Positions 1-7,483 of a stretch of DNA of 49,886 nucleotides are shown here, piece after piece. The translations under genes and the position numbers were made by a program. The stretch comes from an uncultured Blautia sp. (lineage in GTDB: Bacteria; Bacillota; Clostridia; Lachnospirales; Lachnospiraceae), in contig UQHF01000025.1 of assembly GCA_900540785.1 (NCBI GenBank), forward strand, positions 1-49,886, written 5' to 3'. Under the pieces are notes generated by a model. The model did no database searches, was not told the DNA's origin, and was given only the letters and a program-made list of their open reading frames with translations. Numbering within the stretch: the first letter of the stretch is position 1; every line of letters begins with the position of its first letter.

Positions 1-41
1 TATATCGGCATTTACCAACTTATGAAAAGATAATCAGAAAT

Positions 42-206
42 TTAGTAAGTTTTTACTGTAAAAAAACTCAGTACTGTGTTTTTCACAAAAGGATAATATG
101 TAAACAAAAGCAGCAGTGCAAATGCCGGAATCAAATATAAATATGGTTCTGCATTTTTAAATATTCTTTTCCCAACCGGTTTTGACGATAATTTTTTCTT
201 CCCCAT
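42..206 (-). pseudogene. 5' fragment of a sugar ABC transporter permease
   Basis: An ATG at 206, with a GGAGG-type RBS upstream, opens a 54-codon frame. It encodes a basic N-terminus (MGKKKLSSK), then a hydrophobic stretch (LYLIPAFALLLLFTYYPF) and LSFFTV. This is the usual beginning of MalF-type permeases, where the first transmembrane helix is followed by YYP...LSFF. The frame stops at TAA (42-44), far short of the ~290 aa of the family, and I see no clear continuation in the remaining 41 bases. It lies 14 bp downstream of the nucleoside hydrolase on the same strand, so an importer probably once followed the hydrolase in one operon. A premature stop in an otherwise intact gene extending beyond the window is also possible. 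Confidence 0.55.
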
Positions 207-220
207 CTTTTTTCCTCCTG

Positions 221-1189
221 TTACAGGTATCTTGACAGCTTATCAAATAAATCGCTCATAAGCTTATCCCGATTGATGCTGTATACATACTTAATAAAGA
301 GTCTTCTTTTATCTTCCGCATAAAGATGGTCATATTCCATAACCGGACTGTGCTCCAGACGGTCCAGCATAAAGTTTCCATCTAAAAGCCATGCAACTGC
401 TGCAACATCAGAAATTGGTCTGCTCCAGCATTTCTCGCCGTTACATATCTGAGATTCCCGTTCTGTTTTCTCTACAATATAATCACAGAACGCATTTTTT
501 CCCTGAAGCCAGTAGCGAAGCTCCGGACCTGTCGTAGAAAAATGATCCAGCACTCCTCTTCCCGGCAGAAGAACTACCGGCGCTCCGCTTGATAAAACAA
601 CTCTTGCAGCCTCCACGTCCTGCCCTGCATTAAAGGATTTATTGTCATGCCAGTCAAATCCAAGCCCTCCCAGCCATACAATAAAAACTCTGTTTTTCAA
701 TTCCGGACACAGAAGCAGAGCAGAAGCTATATTGGTAGCCGCAGCAATCCCGATAATATAAAGCGGATTTTCTTCGTCATAATTTTCAGAAAGTCGGATG
801 ATCTCCCTTACTGCCGGAGAATCAATCGCCTCTTTTCTTTCGATCAGAAAATCGTCCGCCCCTTTATACACCACATTTTCATACTCCTGTCGTTTCAGCA
901 AGCGAAGAATTTTAAAAATTTCATCATAGCTTTTTTCCATACCATCTTTGGGGCTCTCCGAATGATGATTAAAAAAAGGCGCTGCACAAATTGCCTTCAA
1001 GTTCAGTTTTTCTTCTGACTGAAGCAGATATGCAAGAGCAAACTGGTCATCCACCTCATTAAACATATCTGTATCCAATACAACATCGACTCTTTTCGCA
1101 GGCTTTGCCAGACGTCGTACAGACTTTGCATAATCCTCTATCGTATTCGGATTATTATCTGTAAAAATATATGGTTTTGGACTTTCCAT
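221..1189 (-). CDS. Nucleoside hydrolase family protein (inosine-uridine preferring type)
   Basis: The product hydrolyses the N-glycosidic bond of (deoxy)ribonucleosides or related compounds in the cytoplasm. The family's Ca-binding signature is near the N-terminus as DTDMFNEVDDQFAL, followed by LYIIGIAAATNIASALL and VWLGGLGFDWHDNKSFNAGQDVEAA, which matches the nucleoside hydrolase fold; length (~322 aa) is normal. I chose the ATG at 1189 because GGAGG lies about 6 nt before it; the in-frame ATG at 1219 has no RBS. Divergent from the DeoR regulator and followed by a permease fragment, it was probably part of a regulated uptake and catabolism operon. The substrate cannot be told from sequence. 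Confidence 0.88.
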   Translation of the reverse strand: MESPKPYIFTDNNPNTIEDYAKSVRRLAKPAKRVDVVLDTDMFNEVDDQFALAYLLQSEEKLNLKAICAAPFFNHHSESPKDGMEKSYDEIFKILRLLKRQEYENVVYKGADDFLIERKEAIDSPAVREIIRLSENYDEENPLYIIGIAAATNIASALLLCPELKNRVFIVWLGGLGFDWHDNKSFNAGQDVEAARVVLSSGAPVVLLPGRGVLDHFSTTGPELRYWLQGKNAFCDYIVEKTERESQICNGEKCWSRPISDVAAVAWLLDGNFMLDRLEHSPVMEYDHLYAEDKRRLFIKYVYSINRDKLMSDLFDKLSRYL

Positions 1190-1233
1190 ACTGTTCCTCC
1201 ATTTATTTGTTTTTTCCAATTTTTATACCTTAT

Positions 1234-1287
1234 ATTGGTTATTTCCAACTTTTATTATAATATATCACTTTGGCATTTCTCCGTCAA
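1234..1287 (-). promoter_or_regulatory. Promoter and operator-like site of the nucleoside hydrolase
   Basis: On the minus strand TTGACG (1287-1282) and TATATT (1264-1259) are separated by 17 nt. About ten bases downstream, near the expected start point, lies GTTGGAAATAACCAAT (1249-1234). This is an imperfect inverted repeat sharing GGAAAT and CCAAT with the 20-bp palindrome in the DeoR gene promoter. I infer that the same regulator binds both sites. Confidence 0.6.
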
Positions 1288-1369
1288 TTACAAACTCCTA
1301 TTTCCTTTATTTTTATATATATTCCACAAATTTTAGCCTGATTTTACAGCACTGTTGCCCTCAAAAAAT

Positions 1370-1398
1370 TTGACATTGGAAATTTCCAATGTTACAAT
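1370..1398 (+). promoter_or_regulatory. Consensus promoter with a perfect palindromic operator in its spacer
   Basis: TTGACA (1370-1375) and TACAAT (1393-1398) are separated by exactly 17 nt. A perfect 20-bp palindrome, ACATTGGAAATTTCCAATGT (1373-1392), covers the last three bases of the -35 box and the whole spacer. A protein bound there would exclude RNA polymerase, so the DeoR-type gene that follows is probably autorepressed. Confidence 0.75.
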
Positions 1399-1429
1399 AT
1401 AGAAAAGGTTAGGAAGAAGGAATTTTAAC

Positions 1430-2230
1430 ATGATAAGTAAACTTGACAAACGAAGAAAACAGATTTTAGCCATTCTATCAAAGGTTCCCATCAGCTCTAC
1501 CCAACAGTTAGCCGATTTGACAAAAGTATCAAATGAAACTATGCGAAAAGATCTTGATGCCCTTTCTGACGAAGGTTTAATCGTTAAAGTTCATGGCGGC
1601 GTTGCTCTAGCCACCGGAAATAATGTAGAAATACCATTCGATTTACGCGCCTCCAAAAATGTAGTACAGAAAAAGGCAATCGCGCATCGGGCAATTTCCC
1701 TGATCCAGCCAAATGATACGATTCTTCTTGAAAGCTGCACTACAAATCTGGAACTCGCCAGAGAACTTGCAGAGCAACCTGAATTGCTGGAAACTTTAAT
1801 CGTTGTGACAAACTCTTTTTCTATTGTCTCTATCTTTGACGGAGGCCGAAAATGCAAGAGCATGTTCTTTCTTGGCGGCTGGATCCACCCCTCCCAATAC
1901 TCTGCCTCCGGTCAGATCACTGCCGAAACACTGAAAGCCTTTCATCTCAGCAAGGCATTTTTAAGCGGCGCCGCTTTAAGTCACCAGTTTATTTTAAGCG
2001 GCTACTATCAAAATGACGTAGATTTCCAGAAAAACGCAATCTCTGCTGCAGACGAAATCATCCTCATGATCGACAGCAGCAAATTCGGACAAAACGCTGT
2101 TTTTTCTGTTTCTCCGCTTTCCGCCTTTGATTATGTGATCACAGACAAAAACCTTTCTCCTGAAGAATCCGCACAAATTGAAAGCGAAAAAACCAGGTAT
2201 CTTTTTGCGCCTGTTCAGAAAAATCCATAA
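1430..2230 (+). CDS. DeoR-family transcriptional regulator
   Basis: A cytoplasmic DNA-binding repressor of 266 aa, the usual family size. Residues ~1-60 form the DeoR winged helix-turn-helix (KRRKQILAILSK...STQQLADLTKVSNETMRKDLDALSDEGLI) with the typical VHGG just after it. The C-terminal DeoRC sensor domain, related to sugar-phosphate isomerases, shows LLESCTTNLELARELAE, VVTNS and the FLGG turn. An AGGAAGAAGGA RBS precedes the ATG. It is divergent from the nucleoside hydrolase and lies behind a promoter occluded by a palindrome. The probable effector is a phosphorylated sugar, perhaps ribose or deoxyribose phosphate derived from nucleosides; that part is inference. Confidence 0.9.
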   Translation: MISKLDKRRKQILAILSKVPISSTQQLADLTKVSNETMRKDLDALSDEGLIVKVHGGVALATGNNVEIPFDLRASKNVVQKKAIAHRAISLIQPNDTILLESCTTNLELARELAEQPELLETLIVVTNSFSIVSIFDGGRKCKSMFFLGGWIHPSQYSASGQITAETLKAFHLSKAFLSGAALSHQFILSGYYQNDVDFQKNAISAADEIILMIDSSKFGQNAVFSVSPLSAFDYVITDKNLSPEESAQIESEKTRYLFAPVQKNP

Positions 2231-2261
2231 TACAAAATACACTTTTCATACTTAACATAAA

Positions 2262-2314
2262 GGGGAGCTGTCGCTTCACGATTAATTCCTTAATCGTCCA
2301 AGCGGCAGCTCCCC
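2262..2314. terminator. Long hairpin between convergent genes
   Basis: The outer arms GGGGAGCTGTCGCTT (2262-2276) and AAGCGGCAGCTCCCC (2300-2314) pair with one G-U. Inner arms ACGATTAA and TTAATCGT also pair, giving a stem of more than 20 bp. It separates the DeoR gene (+) from the 146-aa gene (-). No long T-run follows on either strand, so terminator function is likely but not certain. Confidence 0.6.
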
Positions 2315-2328
2315 GAATTTACATCTTA

Positions 2329-2769
2329 TCACACAACTGATTGGAAAAACTCCTCATTTCCCATATGCCCTTCTACAGAACGCCATCTGACTTTCTCTGC
2401 ACAGATTACGGTTCCCGTGTATTCTTTTATTGTCTCCTCATTAAATCCCCAGCAGTCGCACCAATACACACAATCTTTCTGCAAAATCATAGTCGCATCA
2501 TTGATTTCTCCAGTCCACTCTTCCACTACAGGCTTTAAATGCAAATATTTCATTCCGGCAAACTCCATTTCAATCATGGAATTTTCTTCATACTGACGCT
2601 GTATGATAACGCTTAAAACTCTCCTGTCATTCACTGGATACATTCCCAGATCTTCCTCCACATATGCACCGCTTACATATTTCATTTCCTTAATACAACT
2701 GTCATGGAAAAAATCCATACTTTCCATAAATTCTTCCAGTGATTTTTCATCTCTGATGTCATTCCACAT
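2329..2769 (-). CDS. Small soluble protein of unknown function, candidate immunity protein
   Basis: A 146-aa protein with no signal peptide or membrane segment. Visible features are FFHDSCIKEMKYVSGAYV near the N-terminus, then a mixed α/β pattern with several Trp and Cys in the second half (CVYWCDCWGFNEETIKEYTG). The size, soluble character and position at the promoter-distal end of the RHS locus resemble immunity proteins of polymorphic toxin systems. I do not recognise a named family, and the immunity role is inferred from context alone. GAGGG upstream of the ATG serves as RBS. Confidence 0.6.
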   Translation of the reverse strand: MWNDIRDEKSLEEFMESMDFFHDSCIKEMKYVSGAYVEEDLGMYPVNDRRVLSVIIQRQYEENSMIEMEFAGMKYLHLKPVVEEWTGEINDATMILQKDCVYWCDCWGFNEETIKEYTGTVICAEKVRWRSVEGHMGNEEFFQSVV

Positions 2770-2796
2770 AGATAACCCTCCACAAAATGCAGGTTT

Positions 2797-3909
2797 TTAT
2801 TTTACTTGACTTTTCTCCCATCTTATATGACTGTCCTTCATTTTTCGAAATTGAGCCAGATGTCCCGAAAAAGATAGCTGAGGCTCATAATCCACAAGAG
2901 ACAAAAATTCTTCCCGCATACTCTCATATTGCTCATGAGGCACGCCTCTTAACTGATCCATCTCAATTTCTGCAATTTCAAATTCCCCCTCTTCAAAGCA
3001 GATTCCTGCAGGCAAATAATATAACCTTCTCCTTTGATGGACAGCATTCATTACAAAATTTCGATATGGCAAACTTATCTGCTCTGCACATACAAGGCAG
3101 ATACATCTTACAGAATATGAGAAATCTTCTTTTTTCTTTCCCAGATTTTCATTTAAAAAAGCTTCTGTCACATAATCCAGTTCTTTACATAGTTCCTTTT
3201 CAAGCTGATTTACTTTAATAAGAACAAACACTTTAAGATATTTTTCTGTTTTATTTGTATAAAACCAGATTCTGCCATCATCACTTATGTATTTTTTATC
3301 CCGGAGCCTATATCCCGTCTCTTTTAAATTTTTTCCAAGATGTTCTACCATTTCCCCAAAACTGTCAAATCCATATCCCAAAGGAACCACCGGTGTTGCC
3401 TTTGCTATTCCCGGATTTGTAAATAAATTCCACTTTATTCCGGAATAAAGAGAATTTTTTGCCGGAGATAACAGGATTCTTCTATAATATTGTCCGGCCA
3501 TTAACTGTATTACTCCTATCCCTATACACCACGTTCCAATTATCCATATGGCATCCTTCCATTTATATGTAAAAAAACTGCTGATTCCCCAAAGCAATAA
3601 TAACAGAATCTGGATAATCGCCTGAATCTGCGAAAAATAAAACACCTTTAAATCTTGAAAAAATGTATCCATCGTATGTGATTTAAACTTTTTACGAAAA
3701 TGTCCCTGCACATAAAGAGGATTCTTTTCTGTTCTCATATTTTCATATATTTCCATATCGCGTCCCAAAAGGGAGATTTTTCCTGAATACCAGTACACAA
3801 ACACCAATGCTTCAATATAAATCATTGCCTCTCCAAGATTTTTTCCGTTTTCTATAGTGGAAATCAAAAAAGCAATACAAAACCATAAAATCATAATTGG
3901 AATATACAT
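2797..3909 (-). CDS. Membrane protein, divergent member of a four-paralog family
   Basis: 370 aa. The N-terminus is hydrophobic (two segments within residues ~1-50). The family signature ENMRTEKNPLYVQGHFRKKF follows, then SQIQAIIQILLLLLWGI and a further hydrophobic segment. The C-terminal half is soluble and contains YYLPAGICFEEGEFEI. The same order and motifs (NPLY-x2-G-x-FRK, membrane pair, R-YRLPVGICL-E) recur in the genes at 5404, 6356 and 7481, so this is a diverged paralog. It has an extra ~50-residue C-terminal tail. No known function is recognised; the location in the RHS accessory array suggests an immunity or modulating role at the membrane. Confidence 0.75.
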   Translation of the reverse strand: MYIPIMILWFCIAFLISTIENGKNLGEAMIYIEALVFVYWYSGKISLLGRDMEIYENMRTEKNPLYVQGHFRKKFKSHTMDTFFQDLKVFYFSQIQAIIQILLLLLWGISSFFTYKWKDAIWIIGTWCIGIGVIQLMAGQYYRRILLSPAKNSLYSGIKWNLFTNPGIAKATPVVPLGYGFDSFGEMVEHLGKNLKETGYRLRDKKYISDDGRIWFYTNKTEKYLKVFVLIKVNQLEKELCKELDYVTEAFLNENLGKKKEDFSYSVRCICLVCAEQISLPYRNFVMNAVHQRRRLYYLPAGICFEEGEFEIAEIEMDQLRGVPHEQYESMREEFLSLVDYEPQLSFSGHLAQFRKMKDSHIRWEKSQVK

Positions 3910-3945
3910 ATTCTCCGCTCCTATTATAACGGTGCCGCAGTAATC

Positions 3946-4437
3946 TCAAGGATGCTCTCTCGTCTCCGCATATTCATCTAATATATATCTTGCATATACC
4001 GTTGCCTGACGCTCTGCTCCAACTTGCGTTAAATGCAGTGCATTAATCCACTGAAAATAATGTGTTAATTCATGGGCAAAAGTCAGTAATATAGAAGTCA
4101 GCGCTCTGTCTTTCCCCCATCTTTTATATAATTCCACGTAATCTCCAGCCGCGAGACGTATATGCGGTTCTATATCATAATTATCATCTACTCTCCAGAA
4201 AGTTCCAACCACAGCTTCTCCATCTATAGACAAAATTCTTCGGGTTCTTTTCACATAAACAACAACTCTTATTGGAAAAAAATATTCTTTTCTCAAAAAT
4301 GCAGCAAACTCTTTACAAGCTCTGCGCACTTCATGATCAACCTCCTTATCAAACCTCAACCGCAAACCTGTTCTATGTCGTTTATCTGTTATATCTATCT
4401 TTTTTTCCCAATTATCCAAAGTCCATATATGATACAT
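3946..4437 (-). CDS. Zincin-like protein with a HELTH motif
   Basis: About 163 aa, no signal peptide. The C-terminal half contains LLTFAHELTHYFQW, a classical HExxH zinc-binding and catalytic motif. Some 13 residues later comes VGAERQATVYARYIL, whose Glu is in the right place to be the third zinc ligand of gluzincin or SprT-like folds. The N-terminal half is basic and β-rich. I prefer the ATG at 4437, with GGAGAAGG before it, over the ATG at 4449. Lying among immunity-like genes, it could be a stand-alone peptidase effector, a remnant of a displaced RHS toxin tip, or an enzyme that degrades a toxin. The metal site is seen; the role is inferred. Confidence 0.65.
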   Translation of the reverse strand: MYHIWTLDNWEKKIDITDKRHRTGLRLRFDKEVDHEVRRACKEFAAFLRKEYFFPIRVVVYVKRTRRILSIDGEAVVGTFWRVDDNYDIEPHIRLAAGDYVELYKRWGKDRALTSILLTFAHELTHYFQWINALHLTQVGAERQATVYARYILDEYAETREHP

Positions 4438-4461
4438 ATCCTTCTCCATATGTTATTTTTC

Positions 4462-4899
4462 TTACTCCGCGATTTTTTTATCCAGGCTCTCTTTCTCCCA
4501 GCACAGACTTTCGCAAATAATTAACATGGTATCTCCTGAATTAAGCAGCAATCCTATTTCCAGATATTTTGTTCCATCCACCAGACGGCATATATCATCT
4601 GGCTGCTTGCCTTTTTCAAATTCTTTCATTAAATCTTTTATCTGTTTCGTATTTTCTTCTACCCATATTCCATTAATACTATTTCCCATACCCCAAAATT
4701 CACAGCTTTGCATCTCGCAAAATATAACATTTCTGAAAAACAGGCGGTTTCTTTCATTTGGATGGTAGTTATCCAAAAAGTAGTAATCACAAAAAAGCCT
4801 GATTTCCCTTTTATCATAATCATACTCAAAGCCTTTAAACTCACTGTCATGTATATACTGTTTTTCTATTTCTTTTCTGTTCTCATAAGTAAACTCCAT
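4462..4899 (-). CDS. Small soluble protein of unknown function, candidate immunity protein
   Basis: About 145 aa from the ATG at 4899, which has AAAGGAA upstream; the in-frame ATG at 4980 would overlap the preceding gene and lacks an RBS. It is rich in aromatic and acidic residues (DSEFKGFEYDYDKREIRLFCDYYF) and ends with YLEIGLLLNSGDTMLIICESLCW. The initial helix followed by DSEF and strands loosely recalls the FFHDSCIKE start of the 146-aa protein at 2329. No signal peptide. Part of the accessory array downstream of the RHS gene; an immunity function is plausible but unproven. Confidence 0.6.
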   Translation of the reverse strand: MEFTYENRKEIEKQYIHDSEFKGFEYDYDKREIRLFCDYYFLDNYHPNERNRLFFRNVIFCEMQSCEFWGMGNSINGIWVEENTKQIKDLMKEFEKGKQPDDICRLVDGTKYLEIGLLLNSGDTMLIICESLCWEKESLDKKIAE

Positions 4900-4960
4900 C
4901 TTGCACCGTTCCTTTCTATTATATTTTCTACATTTTCTTTTCTCCTCATATGACGATAAA

Positions 4961-5377
4961 TTACAATTCCTCATATTCATGTCTTTGCTTTTTCACTAAA
5001 ACATATCTGTCAGGAGGACCAATATATTGTTCTCTCTGAAAATATCCTACACCATTCCCAAAATAAATAATTCCTCCCATTCCATCTTTCATCACCTCAT
5101 TTATTCCTTCTAGAGAATCGTAAATCCCATTTTTTAAACACATAATAACAAAACATTTCTGTTCTCCACCTTCCCTCCGTATAAGCGAATATATTTCTTC
5201 TTCACTTAGTTTCGTGACATTATATTTTATAGCTGCACTATCTAAATACTCTCCGCTATTATATCGAAAAAATGCTGTCTCTCTCCGTTTCCTTGAACCA
5301 AAATCATATTTTGCCCGCTTTCTCCACTTTTTCGCAAACAATGTATCTACCATTTCTTCAATAATATCTTCGTCCAT
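4961..5377 (-). CDS. Small soluble protein of unknown function
   Basis: 138 aa, starting at an ATG with GGGAGGTG upstream. The N-terminal third is strongly basic (AKKWRKRAKYDFGSRKRRETAFFRY) and the rest is mixed α/β with LSEEEIYSLIRREGGEQKCFVIMCLKNGIYDSL. No signal or membrane segment. It lies between the 312-aa membrane paralog and the 145-aa protein with short spacers, so it is probably cotranscribed. I do not recognise the family. Candidate immunity or accessory protein by position only. Confidence 0.55.
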   Translation of the reverse strand: MDEDIIEEMVDTLFAKKWRKRAKYDFGSRKRRETAFFRYNSGEYLDSAAIKYNVTKLSEEEIYSLIRREGGEQKCFVIMCLKNGIYDSLEGINEVMKDGMGGIIYFGNGVGYFQREQYIGPPDRYVLVKKQRHEYEEL

Positions 5378-5403
5378 TCATACACCTCCCCGAACCCATT
5401 TTT

Positions 5404-6342
5404 CTACTCCAAAATTCCTTTTATCTCCCTCTTCATCTTTTCAAATTCTTCTTTTCCATACAAATCCTTCTGGTTCGGAATATATATTTTCTCTTGTTCC
5501 AGGCACACGGCTACAGGCAGACGGTATCTTTTTTCCAGCTGAATCATGCATTTTGTTACCATATCTTTCAGACATTCCGACATACGCCCTGATACAAAGA
5601 TCAGGTTACAGTACCATTCTTCCGAAACCATATTTCCGACTATATATTGCTCCAGAAATTCCTGAAACACTCCGTCCAGCCCGGAAAGATGTTCTTTTAC
5701 TAACTCGTCTGTACAAATTAGCGCGTATATTTTTACAGTATCCCTCTCTTCCTTATAATAGAAGCAGACGCTTGTATTTTCATCTATTGCAATCACCTTT
5801 GAACGAGAAAGCTCTCCGTCATATGTTTCCAGTCTGAAAAATGAGAGCATTTCCTTCACATTTTCCTTTGTGCAGGAAAATACCGACGGCTCTTCTTCAA
5901 AAAACTCCGCGCACTTTTTATATCGGAAAGGATAATACTTTTTATCTTTTCCCTCGCTTTTTAAAATATCGCCGTACTTATGGCGAAACCCATGATATAT
6001 CAGCATATTTACCAGAATCCACACACCAATTCCTGTTAATATCCTGCTTTCCCAAAATCGGTATCTTTCCCTGTAATAATATCTGCATAAAATAATAGAA
6101 ATAACCTGGGCTGCCGCCATAAGTTCACAAAAATACAGCCCTTTGATTCCTGATAAAATCGTTTTTCCGGAACCCTGCCAGGAATACTTTCTGAAATACC
6201 CCAATCTGTACAGGGGATTCCTCGCATCTTTATAATCTCCTGCGTCCGCCCCTCTGACCCGCAGACGGTTATTTACGCCTCTTTCCCCTGAAAAAATCCC
6301 GAATACAGCGAAAAACAACAATAAGAAGTATACTTTTCCCAT
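5404..6342 (-). CDS. Membrane protein, four-paralog NPLY/FRK family
   Basis: 312 aa. A short N-terminal hydrophobic segment (residues ~1-18) is followed by YKDARNPLYRLGYFRKYSW, then SGIKGLYFCELMAAAQVISIILC and a second helix (GIGVWILVNMLIY). The C-terminal ~170 residues are soluble and end with RYRLPVAVCLEQEKIYIPNQKDLYG. This is strikingly like the neighbour at 6356 (EKKYRLPVGICLGERKIYIPNQKELY). It lacks the second N-terminal helix of that paralog, so it is slightly shortened. GGAG lies 8 nt before the ATG. The function is unknown; tandem expansion beside an RHS toxin suggests an immunity-type family. Confidence 0.75.
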   Translation of the reverse strand: MGKVYFLLLFFAVFGIFSGERGVNNRLRVRGADAGDYKDARNPLYRLGYFRKYSWQGSGKTILSGIKGLYFCELMAAAQVISIILCRYYYRERYRFWESRILTGIGVWILVNMLIYHGFRHKYGDILKSEGKDKKYYPFRYKKCAEFFEEEPSVFSCTKENVKEMLSFFRLETYDGELSRSKVIAIDENTSVCFYYKEERDTVKIYALICTDELVKEHLSGLDGVFQEFLEQYIVGNMVSEEWYCNLIFVSGRMSECLKDMVTKCMIQLEKRYRLPVAVCLEQEKIYIPNQKDLYGKEEFEKMKREIKGILE

Positions 6343-6355
6343 TCTGCACTCTCCA

Positions 6356-7396
6356 TTACTTTAATCCCAAAATATCTTTTGTCCTCTTTTCCATAAACTG
6401 ATACTTATCCATTTTATAAAGTTCCTTCTGGTTTGGAATATAAATTTTTCTCTCCCCGAGACAGATTCCCACAGGAAGCCGGTATTTCTTTTCTCCCTGA
6501 AAAATGGATTTTTCCATCAAATCCAAAAAACACTCTGAGGAAGTATCCGTTATAAGAACCAGCATACAGTACCACTCTTTTTCCTGCGCTTTATCCTGTA
6601 TATGGCCTTCTGCAAATTCCTGAAATATACGGTCAAGCTCCGGCAGCTGCTCTTTTTTCATACTATCTGTACGAACCCTTGCATACACAACGGCTGTATT
6701 TCCCTGTTCCATATAATAAAAACATACCGAAGTTTTCTCATTTAACAAAATAATCTTTGAACGCTTCATAGTTCCATTCAAAATTTCTTCCCGAAAAAAT
6801 CCCTGCATATGTTTCAGATTTTCCGGAGAGCAGATATATTCGGACGGTTTTTCATTAAATGCCTCTGTGCATTTCCGGTATTGAAAAGGATAATATTTTT
6901 TACTCGGACGCTCACTCCTTAACAAAGAAACATATCGCGTCTTTACTACAGCTTCCACCACAAAATTTAAAATCACCCACGCCGCAAAAACGTTGAGAAC
7001 AATTACATTTTCTTTCCCGCCAAGTACATAATGATTATATATTCCATATAGCAAAAGAGCGACTGCCTGGATCACTCTGTGCACCTGATAAAAATAGCAG
7101 CCTTTTAGCCCAGAAAAAATGCTTTCTTTTGGATTTTCCCACGAATATTTCCGAAAGAATCCCTGCAAATACAATGGATTTCTGGAATCCGGATATAGCC
7201 CCACATCCAGTTCCTTTTCCGTAAGCCATAATTCTCCTGCCACAAAATTTGCCCAGATTAAAAGCATTCCTATAAGCAGGACAGGAATCAACACTTCATC
7301 TTCCATTTCCCGTCCAATATCAATGACATAAAAAAGATAAAAGGAAACCGCAATTATGACTCCCAATATAGTAGTTAATGCTTTTCTATGCTTCAT
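6356..7396 (-). CDS. Membrane protein, four-paralog NPLY/FRK family
   Basis: 346 aa and the most complete member. Two N-terminal transmembrane helices (residues ~8-50) are followed by PDSRNPLYLQGFFRKYSW, an amphipathic SGLKGCYFYQVHRVIQAVALLLYGIY, another helix pair, and a soluble C-terminal domain of about 190 residues. The soluble domain contains KTSVCFYYMEQGNT and KKYRLPVGICLGERKIYIPNQ. It has the closest similarity to the gene at 5404, only 13 bp downstream, pointing to tandem duplication. The family is not one I can name. The C-terminal domain probably faces the cytoplasm. Confidence 0.75.
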   Translation of the reverse strand: MKHRKALTTILGVIIAVSFYLFYVIDIGREMEDEVLIPVLLIGMLLIWANFVAGELWLTEKELDVGLYPDSRNPLYLQGFFRKYSWENPKESIFSGLKGCYFYQVHRVIQAVALLLYGIYNHYVLGGKENVIVLNVFAAWVILNFVVEAVVKTRYVSLLRSERPSKKYYPFQYRKCTEAFNEKPSEYICSPENLKHMQGFFREEILNGTMKRSKIILLNEKTSVCFYYMEQGNTAVVYARVRTDSMKKEQLPELDRIFQEFAEGHIQDKAQEKEWYCMLVLITDTSSECFLDLMEKSIFQGEKKYRLPVGICLGERKIYIPNQKELYKMDKYQFMEKRTKDILGLK

Positions 7397-7473
7397 TTCA
7401 TCCCCATCTTCTTCTCTTTTTAATCCCGTTCACTATACAGTTATTTTAATAATCCATAAACCGAATCCCCCTG

Positions 7474-7483
7474 AAATCATTTA
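7474..7483 (-). repeat. Gene-junction repeat, copy 1
   Basis: AAATCATTTA preceded by CCCCTG (plus strand), overlapping the stop codon of the 334-aa membrane protein gene. Together with the copies at 9815, 10154 and 13542 it forms a short motif repeated at gene ends in this locus. Confidence 0.45.
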
